Shown here piece after piece: positions 28,300 through 36,447 of a stretch of DNA of 64,000 nucleotides. The notes beneath the pieces are model-generated. The model was not told the DNA's origin. It saw nothing but the letters and a program-made list of their open reading frames with translations, and made no database searches. The translations under genes and the position numbers were made by a program. This stretch comes from Nitrospira sp. GTDB taxonomy: Bacteria; Nitrospirota; Nitrospiria; Nitrospirales; Nitrospiraceae. Where the stretch lies: the NCBI GenBank assembly GCA_022842445.1, contig JALHPO010000003.1, positions 62,001 to 126,000 on the forward strand, written 5' to 3'. Position 1 is the stretch's first letter. Each line of letters begins with the position of its first letter.

Positions 28300-29193
28300 T
28301 TAGGCTTTGCCTGGAATCGCAGCCGCCGGCTTCGCAAGAAATTCCTTATAGCCATAGCGCTCGGTGAGGTACTGCTTGGCTTCCTCGCTGACATACTCCG
28401 TAAACTGATACCGATCGTTCTCGACCGTCTTTGCATCTTCCATGACCTTGTCGGTCGGAATCGCATACTCGATGTTGCAGGAGGTGTAGGCCTGGATGTA
28501 CGTCGACCCGACCTCACGCGCGATCAGCACCGCTTTCTTGATGACGCTTTCCACGCGGCGCGGATTATTCGGAACCACCGTGGCCACATAAGCGCACCCG
28601 GCGACCTTCGCCATTTGCAACATGTCCATTTTCTCAAACTTCTTACCGAGCGGCGCCATCTTCAACACCGCGCCTCGATTGGTCATACCGCTCTCCTGAC
28701 CGCCGGTATTCCCATAGACTTCGTTGTCCAGCATGATCGTCGTAAACCGTTCCTTGCGGAACCAGGAATGGAGCACCTGCTGGAATCCAATGTCCGCCGT
28801 GCCTCCATCCCCCGCCATCACGACCACATCCTTCGGCTTGTCGCCGAACCGGAGACGAAGGCCGCGGGACAACCCGCTCGCCACGCCGTTTTGGTCGCCG
28901 TAGTTGCCGTAGACGAAGGGAATCGCCGCTTGAGAAATTGCAAGACGTCCGCAACCGGCCGTCCCGACTGTGATCGTATCTTCTGGATTGGGAAACGCAA
29001 TAATAGCGAGGCGAATGAAAAGCGTCATGGCACAACCGGCGCACATGGGGTGCTCTTCCAACACTTCCTTAAAGCTTCCCATCTGCGAGACGGAGACCTT
29101 TTTGCCAAATGGGCCATGTTCAACCATGTCCCGATATTCCTTCGGCATGAACTTCTCGAAACCATTTGAAAACTTCACATAATCGAGACTCAT
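28300..29193 (-). CDS. porB: 2-Oxoacid:ferredoxin oxidoreductase beta subunit
   Basis: The beta subunit (297 residues) binds the TPP diphosphate. VVMAGDGGTADIGFQQV with DNEVYGNTGGQESG is the GDG...N motif. HPMCAGCAMTLFIR and VGTAGCGRLA contain cysteines commonly linked to the proximal cluster in this family. It is the first gene of the operon, with a promoter about 130 nt upstream. Sequence alone does not separate pyruvate from 2-oxoglutarate oxidoreductase. Confidence 0.92.
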   Translation of the reverse strand: MSLDYVKFSNGFEKFMPKEYRDMVEHGPFGKKVSVSQMGSFKEVLEEHPMCAGCAMTLFIRLAIIAFPNPEDTITVGTAGCGRLAISQAAIPFVYGNYGDQNGVASGLSRGLRLRFGDKPKDVVVMAGDGGTADIGFQQVLHSWFRKERFTTIMLDNEVYGNTGGQESGMTNRGAVLKMAPLGKKFEKMDMLQMAKVAGCAYVATVVPNNPRRVESVIKKAVLIAREVGSTYIQAYTSCNIEYAIPTDKVMEDAKTVENDRYQFTEYVSEEAKQYLTERYGYKEFLAKPAAAIPGKA

Positions 29194-29613
29194 CAGGCAC
29201 CTCCTATGTCACTTCAGGGGCAGTCATTATCCAATTTCAACGCAACCGCATGAAACGAAGAAAACCAGGAAACGATGAGGATGGATGATGTGGACCGAAT
29301 CAATCCGCCACTTGCATCTTGGCCATCCTAGCAAAGCTGAAAAAAGACTGTCAATCTTATATATCTTCCCCCAGATTTGACCACTACAGACCCAAGAGAC
29401 ATGTTGATAGTATAACGTCCTGAAATTCAACACAACTTTTCAGAAGGCCCAGGATATCCGAAAGAAGGCCTAGGGCGGGTCAGACGAATAGGCCATTCGC
29501 CCCAAGCCGATTCCTAAAGAGGGGGTTCGATCGAGAAGCCGCCTGAAACTCCGTGCGATAAATTTCGGGAGAGTAATTGCCGATCCATCTCAATCCGTTT
29601 ACACTGTCCCCCT
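29194..29613. other. Divergent intergenic region
   Basis: This region separates the oxidoreductase operon (minus) from the small MetF-C-like gene (plus). Apart from the minus-strand promoter it is AT-richer than the surroundings around 29340-29430. No gene or RNA was recognised. Confidence 0.6.
29325..29354 (-). promoter_or_regulatory. Probable sigma70 promoter of the oxidoreductase operon
   Basis: On the minus strand TTGACA (29354-29349) and TAGGAT (29330-29325) are 18 bp apart. Initiation near 29318 would leave a leader of about 125 nt. The -35 is a perfect consensus. Confidence 0.65.
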
Positions 29614-29862
29614 ATGCCTCTTCGTGTACTCATACCGGGTGAAGATGACACAGGCACTCATGTTGGCGGCGTGCATAAGCGGCCACCGATCCCTGACGAC
29701 TCGCTCAAGGCCGAATGCCCGAAGTTTATGGCGCACGGTCCTTGCGGCGGCGTTCGGAAAGGCGGGTTCTGCGAAGTCTACCCGGAGATGAAATGCCCCT
29801 GGATCACTCTGTACATCGAACTAGAAAAAATCGGCCAGACCGAGTGGATGAAACAAGTGTGA
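29614..29862 (+). CDS. Stand-alone MTHFR C-terminal-like (MetV-like) small protein
   Basis: The product has 82 residues. The block CPKFMAHGPCGGVRKGGFCEV with a following MKCPW resembles the MTHFR_C domain (PF12225) that follows or accompanies some methylenetetrahydrofolate reductases. Four cysteines (about residues 35, 44, 53, 61) could bind Zn or Fe-S. It begins MPLRVLIPGEDDTG and has no obvious ribosome site. A true MetF is encoded at 32102-32989, so this could be an accessory subunit. That is inference. It is upstream of queF in the same direction. Confidence 0.75.
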   Translation: MPLRVLIPGEDDTGTHVGGVHKRPPIPDDSLKAECPKFMAHGPCGGVRKGGFCEVYPEMKCPWITLYIELEKIGQTEWMKQV

Positions 29863-29997
29863 TTGGGCCGGTGGGGACACCTCCCGTGCTCGCGCACCAC
29901 GGCACACAAGATTGATTGGACTTTTAGATCAGGGGCGGTGCTCGGTGCATGCGCGCAGTCAGGAGGCGTCCCCGCCGACCCAGAGTGGAGAAGTGAA

Positions 29998-30399
29998 ATG
30001 AAGAATAAGCGAAAGACGACAACCCTGGGCTACAACGAGCGACATGCGAAGAGTGGCATAACTTCGCCGCTGCCCGGCATTGAAACATTTCCCAATCAGT
30101 TCAAAGGCTACGAGATCACCATCGAGATTCCCGAATACACGGCGATCTGCCCGAAAACCAACCTGCCGGACTTCGGCACAATTACACTGCACTATATGCC
30201 TGACAAGGAATGCCTCGAATTGAAGGCTCTCAAGATGTACATCCACGCCTACCGCAATCTTGGCATCTTTTACGAAAATGCCGTCAACCGCATTTTGCAG
30301 GACGTGGTCACAGCTTGCCGGCCGGTCTGGGCCAAAGTCACCGGCACCTTTGCCGCCCGCGGCGGCTTACGCAGCGTCATCGAAGCTCGATACCCTTGA
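29998..30399 (+). CDS. queF: NADPH-dependent 7-cyano-7-deazaguanine reductase
   Basis: The enzyme reduces preQ0 to preQ1 in queuosine synthesis. I chose ATG 29998 (MKNKRKTTTLG) with GGAG 11 nt upstream; the open frame begins at 29863 but its extra residues are atypical. The 133-residue product is the short unimodular QueF. The catalytic Cys lies in YTAICPKTNLPDFG; the QueF motif region is ECLELKALKMYIHAYRN. FAARGGLRS is the end signature. Upstream DNA between the previous gene and queF shows no clear preQ1 riboswitch. Confidence 0.93.
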   Translation: MKNKRKTTTLGYNERHAKSGITSPLPGIETFPNQFKGYEITIEIPEYTAICPKTNLPDFGTITLHYMPDKECLELKALKMYIHAYRNLGIFYENAVNRILQDVVTACRPVWAKVTGTFAARGGLRSVIEARYP

Positions 30400-30482
30400 A
30401 GAATCAGTAGTCGCCATGCGTTGGTCTCTTGATAGACATAACCGGTTGATAGATAGCGATCGACCAATAACATTCCTCCCCT

Positions 30483-31292
30483 ATGGCCACCTACGCAATC
30501 GGTGATGTCCAAGGGTGCTTAACCCCTCTGCGCCATCTGCTTGATCGTATCTCCTTTCAGTCTGACACCGACCGGATCTGGCTCGTCGGCGACTTAGTCA
30601 ACCGGGGCCCGGACTCATTGGCCACCTTGCGGTTTCTCAAGCATCTCGGCGCCGCAGCCCAGCCCATCCTCGGCAATCACGACCTCTTCCTGCTGGCCGC
30701 CGCAGAAGGCATCGTGTCGCTCCGCCCCAAAGATACGATTCAGGATATCCTCACCGCAGATGATCGCGCTGACCTGATCGAATGGCTGAGACGCATCCCG
30801 CTCCATCATCGTGAGGGTACGTTCTTTATGGTTCATGCCGGCCTCCTCCCTCAATGGACGGTTGATGACGCCACACAGTACGCACGGGACGTCGAAACCA
30901 TATTGTCCGGGCCGGACTATCGAACCTTTCTCCAGCAACTGTTTCACGGACCGACAACGCCGTGGAACTCCTCATTGAAGGGGATGCCACGCTTGACAAG
31001 CATCGCGCGCGTGTTGACCAGGATCAGGACCTGCACCCCGTCCGGTGAACTATCGAGCTTCTCCGGACCGCCCGAACAGGCCCCGGCAGGATGCATACCC
31101 TGGTTTCATGTCCCAGACCGCCGCAGCGCCGATGCCATAATCATTACCGGTCATTGGGCAGCACTCGGCCTTCGGCTGGAACCGAACCATCTCGCCATCG
31201 ATAGCGGCTGCGTGTGGGGGAGACAGCTGACTGCGGTGCGGTTGGAGGATCGAGCGGTGTTTCAGGTCGACTACGCCGATCGCCGAAGCTGA
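30483..31292 (+). CDS. apaH: Symmetrical bis(5'-nucleosyl)-tetraphosphatase
   Basis: The enzyme hydrolyses Ap4A and related dinucleotides to NDPs and is a PPP-family metallophosphatase of 269 residues. Metal motifs are GDVQG (near residue 7), GDLVNRGPDS and GNHD. MVHAGLLPQW and ITGHWAALGL match the later His-containing blocks. No ribosome site is strong; the ATG follows CTCCCCT. It follows queF by 83 nt in the same direction. Confidence 0.93.
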   Translation: MATYAIGDVQGCLTPLRHLLDRISFQSDTDRIWLVGDLVNRGPDSLATLRFLKHLGAAAQPILGNHDLFLLAAAEGIVSLRPKDTIQDILTADDRADLIEWLRRIPLHHREGTFFMVHAGLLPQWTVDDATQYARDVETILSGPDYRTFLQQLFHGPTTPWNSSLKGMPRLTSIARVLTRIRTCTPSGELSSFSGPPEQAPAGCIPWFHVPDRRSADAIIITGHWAALGLRLEPNHLAIDSGCVWGRQLTAVRLEDRAVFQVDYADRRS

Positions 31293-31313
31293 CCGGAACT
31301 TTCCGGAGCTCGT

Positions 31314-32105
31314 TCAGTGATAGCTCTCGGCATCAGACGGGAATTTCCCCTGCTCGACTTCTTCTTTGTAACGCCGGAGCGCCTGGAGCGCATCGGCTTT
31401 CAGATGCGCGTACGGCTTGACGAACTTGGGCACGAATTCGTCGAACATCCCGAGCAGATCGTAGAGCACCAATACTTGCCCGTCACAATGCAGACCTGCA
31501 CCGATGCCGATGGTAGGAATTGACAACTGTGCCGTGATCGCCTGGGCCAGCTTCGCAGGAATTGCTTCGAGTACCACCGCGACGGCGCCGGCCTCTTCGA
31601 TCGCTTTGGAGTCGTCCAAAAGAACCTGGGCGCGATCACTTCCTTTGCCCTGCACTTTATACCCGCCATATTGATTGACTGATTGCGGAGTCATCCCAAG
31701 ATGGCCGACCACAGGAATGCCGACCTGTGTCATGGCCTGGATACGATCGACCATGACCGCGCCGCCTTCAAGTTTGACCGCATGGGCGCCGGCCTGGAGA
31801 AACCGGCCCGCGTTGCGCAACGCTTCTTCTTTGCCGGCCTGATAGGACATAAACGGCATGTCGCCGATGATCAGCGATTTCTGCGCCGCTCCGGCCACTA
31901 GTCTGGTGTGATACAGCATGTCGTCCATCGTGACCGACAAGGTGTTCGCCTTACCCTGAACCACAATACCCAATGAATCACCGACCAGAATCACATCGAG
32001 ACCGGCCTGCTCCACGATGCGCGCGAACAGCGCATCATAGGCGGTCACAACGATCACCTTCTTCCCCTCGCGCTTATACCGGTAGAGATCCGGAACGGTC
32101 ATCAT
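31314..32105 (-). CDS. panB: 3-Methyl-2-oxobutanoate hydroxymethyltransferase
   Basis: The enzyme transfers a hydroxymethyl group from 5,10-methylene-THF to 2-oxoisovalerate in pantothenate synthesis. At 263 residues it is of normal size. VTAYDALFARIVEQAGLDVILVGDSLG is the metal/substrate region, and AVVLEAIPAKLA holds the catalytic Glu. IGIGAGLHCDGQVLV is the C-terminal block. It overlaps metF by 4 nt (ATGA). The folD-metF-panB order places the methylene-THF-producing and methylene-THF-using enzymes together. Confidence 0.95.
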   Translation of the reverse strand: MMTVPDLYRYKREGKKVIVVTAYDALFARIVEQAGLDVILVGDSLGIVVQGKANTLSVTMDDMLYHTRLVAGAAQKSLIIGDMPFMSYQAGKEEALRNAGRFLQAGAHAVKLEGGAVMVDRIQAMTQVGIPVVGHLGMTPQSVNQYGGYKVQGKGSDRAQVLLDDSKAIEEAGAVAVVLEAIPAKLAQAITAQLSIPTIGIGAGLHCDGQVLVLYDLLGMFDEFVPKFVKPYAHLKADALQALRRYKEEVEQGKFPSDAESYH

Positions 32106-32989
32106 CCGAGTTCCGCCTTCGTGATAATTTCCCGAAGCCGATGAATCCCTTTAATGGCCATGATATGAACCCCGTCGCAATGCGAACGCACGGCCTTGAT
32201 CGCGCGCACGGCGATTTCCACCCCGGCATCTTCCGACTTGTCACCGGCGGCGCGCAGCTCATCGATCATCTCCTGCGGCACCGACATACCGGGGATATTG
32301 GCATTCATGAACTCCGCCATTTTGGCGTTGCGCAACAACAGAATTCCGGCCAACACCTTCACCTTGAACGGACGCACGGCCTTCATGAAGCTTGCGAACA
32401 CATCAGGCTGATAGACCGCCTGCGTCTGAAAAAACTGCGCGCCCGCTTTCACCTTCACTTCGAATTTTGCCAGCACCGGCCCCACCAGGTCGGCCTCCGG
32501 CGTTGCCGCCGCGGCGATCGTAAAAGCCGTTGGGCCATCCAGCTTATGGCCTGCCATGTCCCGGCCTTCGTTCAACCCCTGCACCAGCTTCATGACTTGC
32601 ACGGAATCGAGATCATAGACCGGCTTGGCTTCTTTATGGTCGCCGACCGTCGGATAATCGCCTGTCAAACAGAGCACATTGCGAATTCCCAGCATATGGG
32701 CGCCCATCAAATCGGACTGCATGGCGATACGGTTCCGGTCGCGGCAGGTCAGCTGCATGACCGGATCATGCCCCAACTCGTAGAGCAGCCGGCAGACGGG
32801 CAAGGAACCGGCGCGCACCACCGCCGCCGTGTTGTCGGTCACATTCACACCATGGACGAGCCCGATCAACTCCTTGGCATTGTCCAAAATGCCGGCGATG
32901 TTCGTGCCTTTCGGCGGATTGTACTCAATCGTCACCGCAAACTGCCCCTGATCCAGTACGTCCTTCAGTCTCCTCGGCTCCCGACTCAT
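32102..32989 (-). CDS. metF: Methylenetetrahydrofolate reductase
   Basis: The enzyme (295 residues) reduces 5,10-methylene-THF to 5-methyl-THF on a TIM barrel. I chose ATG 32989 (MSREPRRLKDVLDQGQFAVTIEYNPPKG) with AAAGGA upstream; the longer frame to 33106 overlaps folD. Blocks are VNVTDNTAAVVRAGSLPVCRLL, CRDRNRIAMQSDLMGA and NVLCLTGDYPTVGDH. A short protein resembling the MTHFR C-terminal domain is encoded at 29614. The sequence suits the non-canonical class that partners with MetV-type subunits. Confidence 0.9.
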   Translation of the reverse strand: MSREPRRLKDVLDQGQFAVTIEYNPPKGTNIAGILDNAKELIGLVHGVNVTDNTAAVVRAGSLPVCRLLYELGHDPVMQLTCRDRNRIAMQSDLMGAHMLGIRNVLCLTGDYPTVGDHKEAKPVYDLDSVQVMKLVQGLNEGRDMAGHKLDGPTAFTIAAAATPEADLVGPVLAKFEVKVKAGAQFFQTQAVYQPDVFASFMKAVRPFKVKVLAGILLLRNAKMAEFMNANIPGMSVPQEMIDELRAAGDKSEDAGVEIAVRAIKAVRSHCDGVHIMAIKGIHRLREIITKAELG

Positions 32990-33000
32990 GCTGTTTTCCT

Positions 33001-33867
33001 TTAGCCTCGTTTCATTCCGGCATTCCTCATCGCGGACTCCACAGTGTTGTCCAGCAACATGGCGATGGTCATGGGGCCCACTCCCCCCGGCACAGGACTG
33101 ATCCATCCGGCCTTCTGGCTGACCGGCTCAAAATCGACATCGCCGCATAGTTTGCCGTCCGGCAACTTGTTCGTTCCCACGTCGATCACGACCGCGCCCT
33201 CCCGCACCATGTCGGCCGTCACAAATTTGGCCTTCCCGATCGCCACCAGCAGCAACTCGGCTTCGCGGCAGACTGCCGGAAGATCTTTCGTCTTCGAATG
33301 GCAAATCGTGACGGTTGCATTGCGCTGCAAAAGCATGAGGGCCAACGGCTTACCCACAATATTACTGCGCCCCAACACGACGGCGCGCTTGCCTTCGATC
33401 GCCACGCCCGTCGATTCGATCATCTTCATGACACCCTTTGGGGTACAGGCCTCGAATACAGGATGCCCTTCGACCAACCGGCCGAAGTTATAGGGATGAA
33501 ACCCGTCGGCATCCTTGTTCGGAGACACGGCCTCGAGCACCACTCGACTGTCAATCTGCTTCGGCAATGGAAGCTGGACAAGAATGCCGTGAATCTTCGA
33601 ATCGGCATTCTTCTTTTCAATCAATGCCAATAGCTCCGCCTGCGTGGTCGAAGCCGGCAGCTTGTGATCATCCACATAAATACCGGCCAACTCACAGGCC
33701 TTTTGTTTGTTCTTCACATACACATGCGACGCAGGATCATCCCCGACGAGGATCGTCGCCAAACCGGGCTTGACCCCTGTCTTGGCTAAAACTGACGCTG
33801 AGTCAATGGCCAAACGATCCCTGACTTGCTGCGCCAATGCTTTTCCATCGATCAATTTCGCCGCCAC
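33001..33867 (-). CDS. folD: Methylenetetrahydrofolate dehydrogenase/cyclohydrolase
   Basis: This bifunctional enzyme links methylene-THF, methenyl-THF and formyl-THF. At 288 residues it is of usual size. The motif VYVKNKQKACELAGI includes the catalytic Lys. HGILVQLPLPKQID and PNKDADGFHPYNFGRL are folate-site blocks; VVLGRSNIVGKPLALMLL is the NADP site; PVPGGVGPMTIAMLL is the C-terminal signature. It is the first gene of folD-metF-panB, with 11 nt to metF. Confidence 0.95.
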   Translation of the reverse strand: MAAKLIDGKALAQQVRDRLAIDSASVLAKTGVKPGLATILVGDDPASHVYVKNKQKACELAGIYVDDHKLPASTTQAELLALIEKKNADSKIHGILVQLPLPKQIDSRVVLEAVSPNKDADGFHPYNFGRLVEGHPVFEACTPKGVMKMIESTGVAIEGKRAVVLGRSNIVGKPLALMLLQRNATVTICHSKTKDLPAVCREAELLLVAIGKAKFVTADMVREGAVVIDVGTNKLPDGKLCGDVDFEPVSQKAGWISPVPGGVGPMTIAMLLDNTVESAMRNAGMKRG

Positions 33868-33981
33868 AATTTCCTCCCGATCTTTAGTTTAGATTGAGGT
33901 CAGGGTTGAGGCTGAAAACACCACCGGCCGAGACATACACTCAGCCTGAGCCTAAACCTAATCCTGGCTGAAAATTACGGC

Positions 33982-34011
33982 ACCTTAGCAGGGCAATTTT
34001 ACCCAAGTCAA
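33982..34011 (-). promoter_or_regulatory. Probable promoter of folD-metF-panB
   Basis: TTGACT (34011-34006, minus) and TAAGGT (33987-33982) are 18 bp apart, giving a start near 33975 and a leader of about 108 nt. The -10 is a modest match. Confidence 0.45.
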
Positions 34012-34020
34012 CGCTGTGAA

Positions 34021-34100
34021 TCGGTAAGGGGTGGGTGGTAAAGGGTAAGGGGACACAAGCGTTTCTGCTCACCCCTACCCCCTCACTCCGTACACCTTGC
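34021..34100. repeat. GGGTAAGGGG/CCCCTACCCC word-like inverted repeat
   Basis: GGTAAGGGGTGGGTGGTAAAGGG on the left and CTCACCCCTACCCCCTCACTC on the right are imperfectly complementary. The words match those at 5699, 11705 and 12480. It lies upstream of folD and of the exported beta-propeller gene. Confidence 0.65.
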
Positions 34101-34122
34101 CGCACTTCACAGTACCCGTTCC

Positions 34123-34152
34123 TTGACAGCATCTCGATCCGTTGGCTACGAT
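34123..34152 (+). promoter_or_regulatory. Probable promoter of the beta-propeller gene
   Basis: TTGACA (34123-34128), an 18-bp spacer and TACGAT (34147-34152). The -10 overlaps ATG 34151, so that ATG is unlikely as a start and the next ATG (34184) is preferred. Confidence 0.55.
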
Positions 34153-34183
34153 GACTATCCATCATGCAAAGCCGCCTATATTG

Positions 34184-35197
34184 ATGTCCTTACCACTGTC
34201 GTCGATGCCGTTCGTTTCGTTGTGCGGTCGCCTCTTGCTCTTCTCCATACTGCTGTTTGGTTTCGCCTCACCCGGCGGCACCGCCCAGATCACCGGCTTG
34301 GAATCACCTAATAGCTTTGTCGGCGACCAACTTGGGAGCGATTATTTCATTTCGAATATCAATGGAGAACCGGAGGACCGAGACAACAACGGATTCATCA
34401 CAAAATTGGACTCCACAGGGAAAGTCACGAGCCTCAAGTTCATCCAAGGCGGTGTTGGAAATATCCTGCTGCATGCGCCAAAGGGATTGGCCCTCATGGG
34501 ACAAACCCTCTATGTCGCAGATCTCGACCAACTTAAAGGATTCGATAAGACGACCGGCAAACTGCTCGTGGCCGTCTCGTTTCCCGCGGCATCTTTTCAA
34601 AAGAGTGTGTCCTTACGGGATGTGACAGCCGGACCGACCGGCCTACTATACGCATCTGACCAAGTCGCGAATTCCATTTACCGTATCGATCCCGCAGCTG
34701 ATCATCGCGTGGATCTTCTGATCCACGATGACCGGCTGGCTGGGCCGTCCGGAATCGCCGTCCACCCTAAAACAGGCCATCTCATCGCCGTAAGTTGGGA
34801 CAAAGGCAAGATTCTGGATATTTCACCGGAAGGGGAATTCACCGAATTGGAGTCGAATGGGTTCTTCACAGGACGATTCCAAAACTTAAGCGGAGTCGAT
34901 TTCGATCGCTGGGGCAATATGTACCTATCGGACTTCACAAAAGGAAAAATCTGGCGGATGACCAGAGATCATCGCTTCCACGTGATCGCCGAGTATCTGC
35001 TCGCCCCGGCCGATATCAGCATTGACCGCGCAAACAATCTGATCCTCGTGCCCTATCACTATGCCCATGCGGCCGAGATGAATGGATTGGAAACTCCCTC
35101 CGACGGCAAACCTAAGGTGGAAAAACGAACGTTGGCGGATTACGGATTTATTCCACCTCCGCCGAAAGCGGCGACGGAAGGACCGGCAAAGAAATGA
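34184..35197 (+). CDS. Exported SMP-30/NHL-like beta-propeller protein
   Basis: The product has about 337 residues. A signal sequence lies near the N-terminus (CGRLLLFSILLFGFASPGGTAQ). ATG 34184 is chosen because the earlier ATG overlaps the predicted -10; ATG 34205 is also possible. The mature part has repeated blade motifs such as GPTGLLYASDQVANSIYRID, PSGIAVHPKTGHLIAVSWDKGKI and GVDFDRWGNMYLSDFTKGKIWRM. These resemble SMP-30/strictosidine synthase-like propellers with six blades. The ligand is unknown. The end (IPPPPKAATEG) is Pro-rich. Its stop overlaps the next start by 4 nt, so the two are translationally coupled. Confidence 0.75.
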   Translation: MSLPLSSMPFVSLCGRLLLFSILLFGFASPGGTAQITGLESPNSFVGDQLGSDYFISNINGEPEDRDNNGFITKLDSTGKVTSLKFIQGGVGNILLHAPKGLALMGQTLYVADLDQLKGFDKTTGKLLVAVSFPAASFQKSVSLRDVTAGPTGLLYASDQVANSIYRIDPAADHRVDLLIHDDRLAGPSGIAVHPKTGHLIAVSWDKGKILDISPEGEFTELESNGFFTGRFQNLSGVDFDRWGNMYLSDFTKGKIWRMTRDHRFHVIAEYLLAPADISIDRANNLILVPYHYAHAAEMNGLETPSDGKPKVEKRTLADYGFIPPPPKAATEGPAKK

Positions 35198-35892
35198 GCG
35201 CCTGCCCCTATTGCACACAGCGAAAAGGAAAACGCCCTTGCCCGGCACTGGGTGGATTGATTTGCAGCCTCTGCTGCGGAGAACATCGGCTGGTCCGAAT
35301 CTCCTGCCCCAGCGACTGCACGTATTTAGACAGCGGCAGCGACTATCAGCAAAAGCGGCTCGGCGAGCAATTTATGCCGATCCGGAGGGATTTCTACCGA
35401 GAGCTGAGCGAACTCGGTAGTGAAAAGGCCGTCGCTCTATTCAACCTGATCGAGATCGTGACGTTCGGCTATTTCGAGGGACGACGAGACGGACAGGATG
35501 CCGAAGTCGTCGCCTCCATTCAAGCTCTTCGCCGCACCCTCAGCCCGTTGCATGTGCCATCGGCGCCCATGCCGGTCTTTGCGGAGCATCTCAAAAAGGA
35601 ATATGAGACCTTCAAGAAACAAAACCCGGAGCAAATCACCGACACGTCGAGCGCCCCCGAGGTACTCGACCGCGTAATCACATTCGTCTCGGAGTTTTCA
35701 GGGAAGGACTTTCAGTCCCGTCGGTTTCTCGGCGGGCTCGTCGGCTATGTGAAGACCTACCATCCGCACATAGCCGAACATCTCGCAAAAAGACAGGAAC
35801 CGGGGCACATCATCCTACCCGGCCAATCCTTCATGCCGCCGCCGGAGCCGGAACCACACACCCACGGTCCCGGTTGCGAACATCATCATTAG
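35194..35892 (+). CDS. Cys-rich/His-rich hypothetical protein
   Basis: The product has 232 residues. The first 45 residues carry eight cysteines (CPYC, RPCP, ICSLCCG, CPSDC) suggesting a zinc-binding module. The middle is helical with KKEYETFKKQNPEQ. The last residues (HTHGPGCEHHH) are a His/Cys-rich metal-binding tail. No family is recognised. It begins at ATG overlapping the previous stop as ATGA. A role in metal handling or in association with the upstream exported protein is possible but unsupported beyond position. Confidence 0.75.
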   Translation: MSACPYCTQRKGKRPCPALGGLICSLCCGEHRLVRISCPSDCTYLDSGSDYQQKRLGEQFMPIRRDFYRELSELGSEKAVALFNLIEIVTFGYFEGRRDGQDAEVVASIQALRRTLSPLHVPSAPMPVFAEHLKKEYETFKKQNPEQITDTSSAPEVLDRVITFVSEFSGKDFQSRRFLGGLVGYVKTYHPHIAEHLAKRQEPGHIILPGQSFMPPPEPEPHTHGPGCEHHH

Positions 35893-35901
35893 CGCATCCG
35901 T

Positions 35902-36246
35902 TCAACAGGCAATATCCAATGCAGCCTGTTGCAGCCGATGTTCCACATGCCGGGCTAGACGGAGGTCCGCTTCGTTCGCGATTGAGACAATCTGAACGCC
36001 GAATTCCCGTTCGGTCCTCCATCGCACCACGGCCTTATCGATATCGACCGTGCCCTCTCCATTCGGGAGCCAGAGCTGAATCTTCACGATGGTGTCGCAT
36101 GGAAGGGTAGATTGCCCTTCGACTCGAAATCCGTTCAAAGAAATATCACGCACCACGGCTTGACGGACGGAGTGAGAAGCCAGATAACAGCCTGGATACT
36201 CCGCTGATATTCTCCGGTACATGCGTCGTGTGGAAGGAAGACTCAA
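35902..36246 (-). CDS. PilZ-domain protein
   Basis: The product has about 114 residues. I chose TTG 36246 because AAGGAGG lies 7 nt upstream; the frame extends to TTG 36279 without a better site. The motif TRRMYRRIS supplies the arginines of the c-di-GMP site, and VVRDISLNGFRVEG is the (D/N)xSxxG block. FGVQIVSI is the C-terminal strand. It is convergent with the preceding plus-strand gene (9 nt apart). It may sense c-di-GMP. Confidence 0.8.
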   Translation of the reverse strand: MSLPSTRRMYRRISAEYPGCYLASHSVRQAVVRDISLNGFRVEGQSTLPCDTIVKIQLWLPNGEGTVDIDKAVVRWRTEREFGVQIVSIANEADLRLARHVEHRLQQAALDIAC

Positions 36247-36447
36247 GTAACGGCCTCCTTGGCTCAGAATGATGGCCAAGGATACCCGTTACGGGAGAGC
36301 GAGGAAATCCTACGAAAGGCCCCCCTCAAAAGTAGGGAGCTCTTTCAAGAACAGAGCCTATTCAAGAGACTATGGATCGGCCATCCATCGATACACTCAC
36401 AACAATACAATGACTTGTGTGTTCTACCCATAGAAGCCCCGTCGATA

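Noticed and set aside
29863..29997. preQ1 riboswitch upstream of queF
   Set aside because: The short H-type pseudoknot pattern with an A-rich tail was not found in this stretch.
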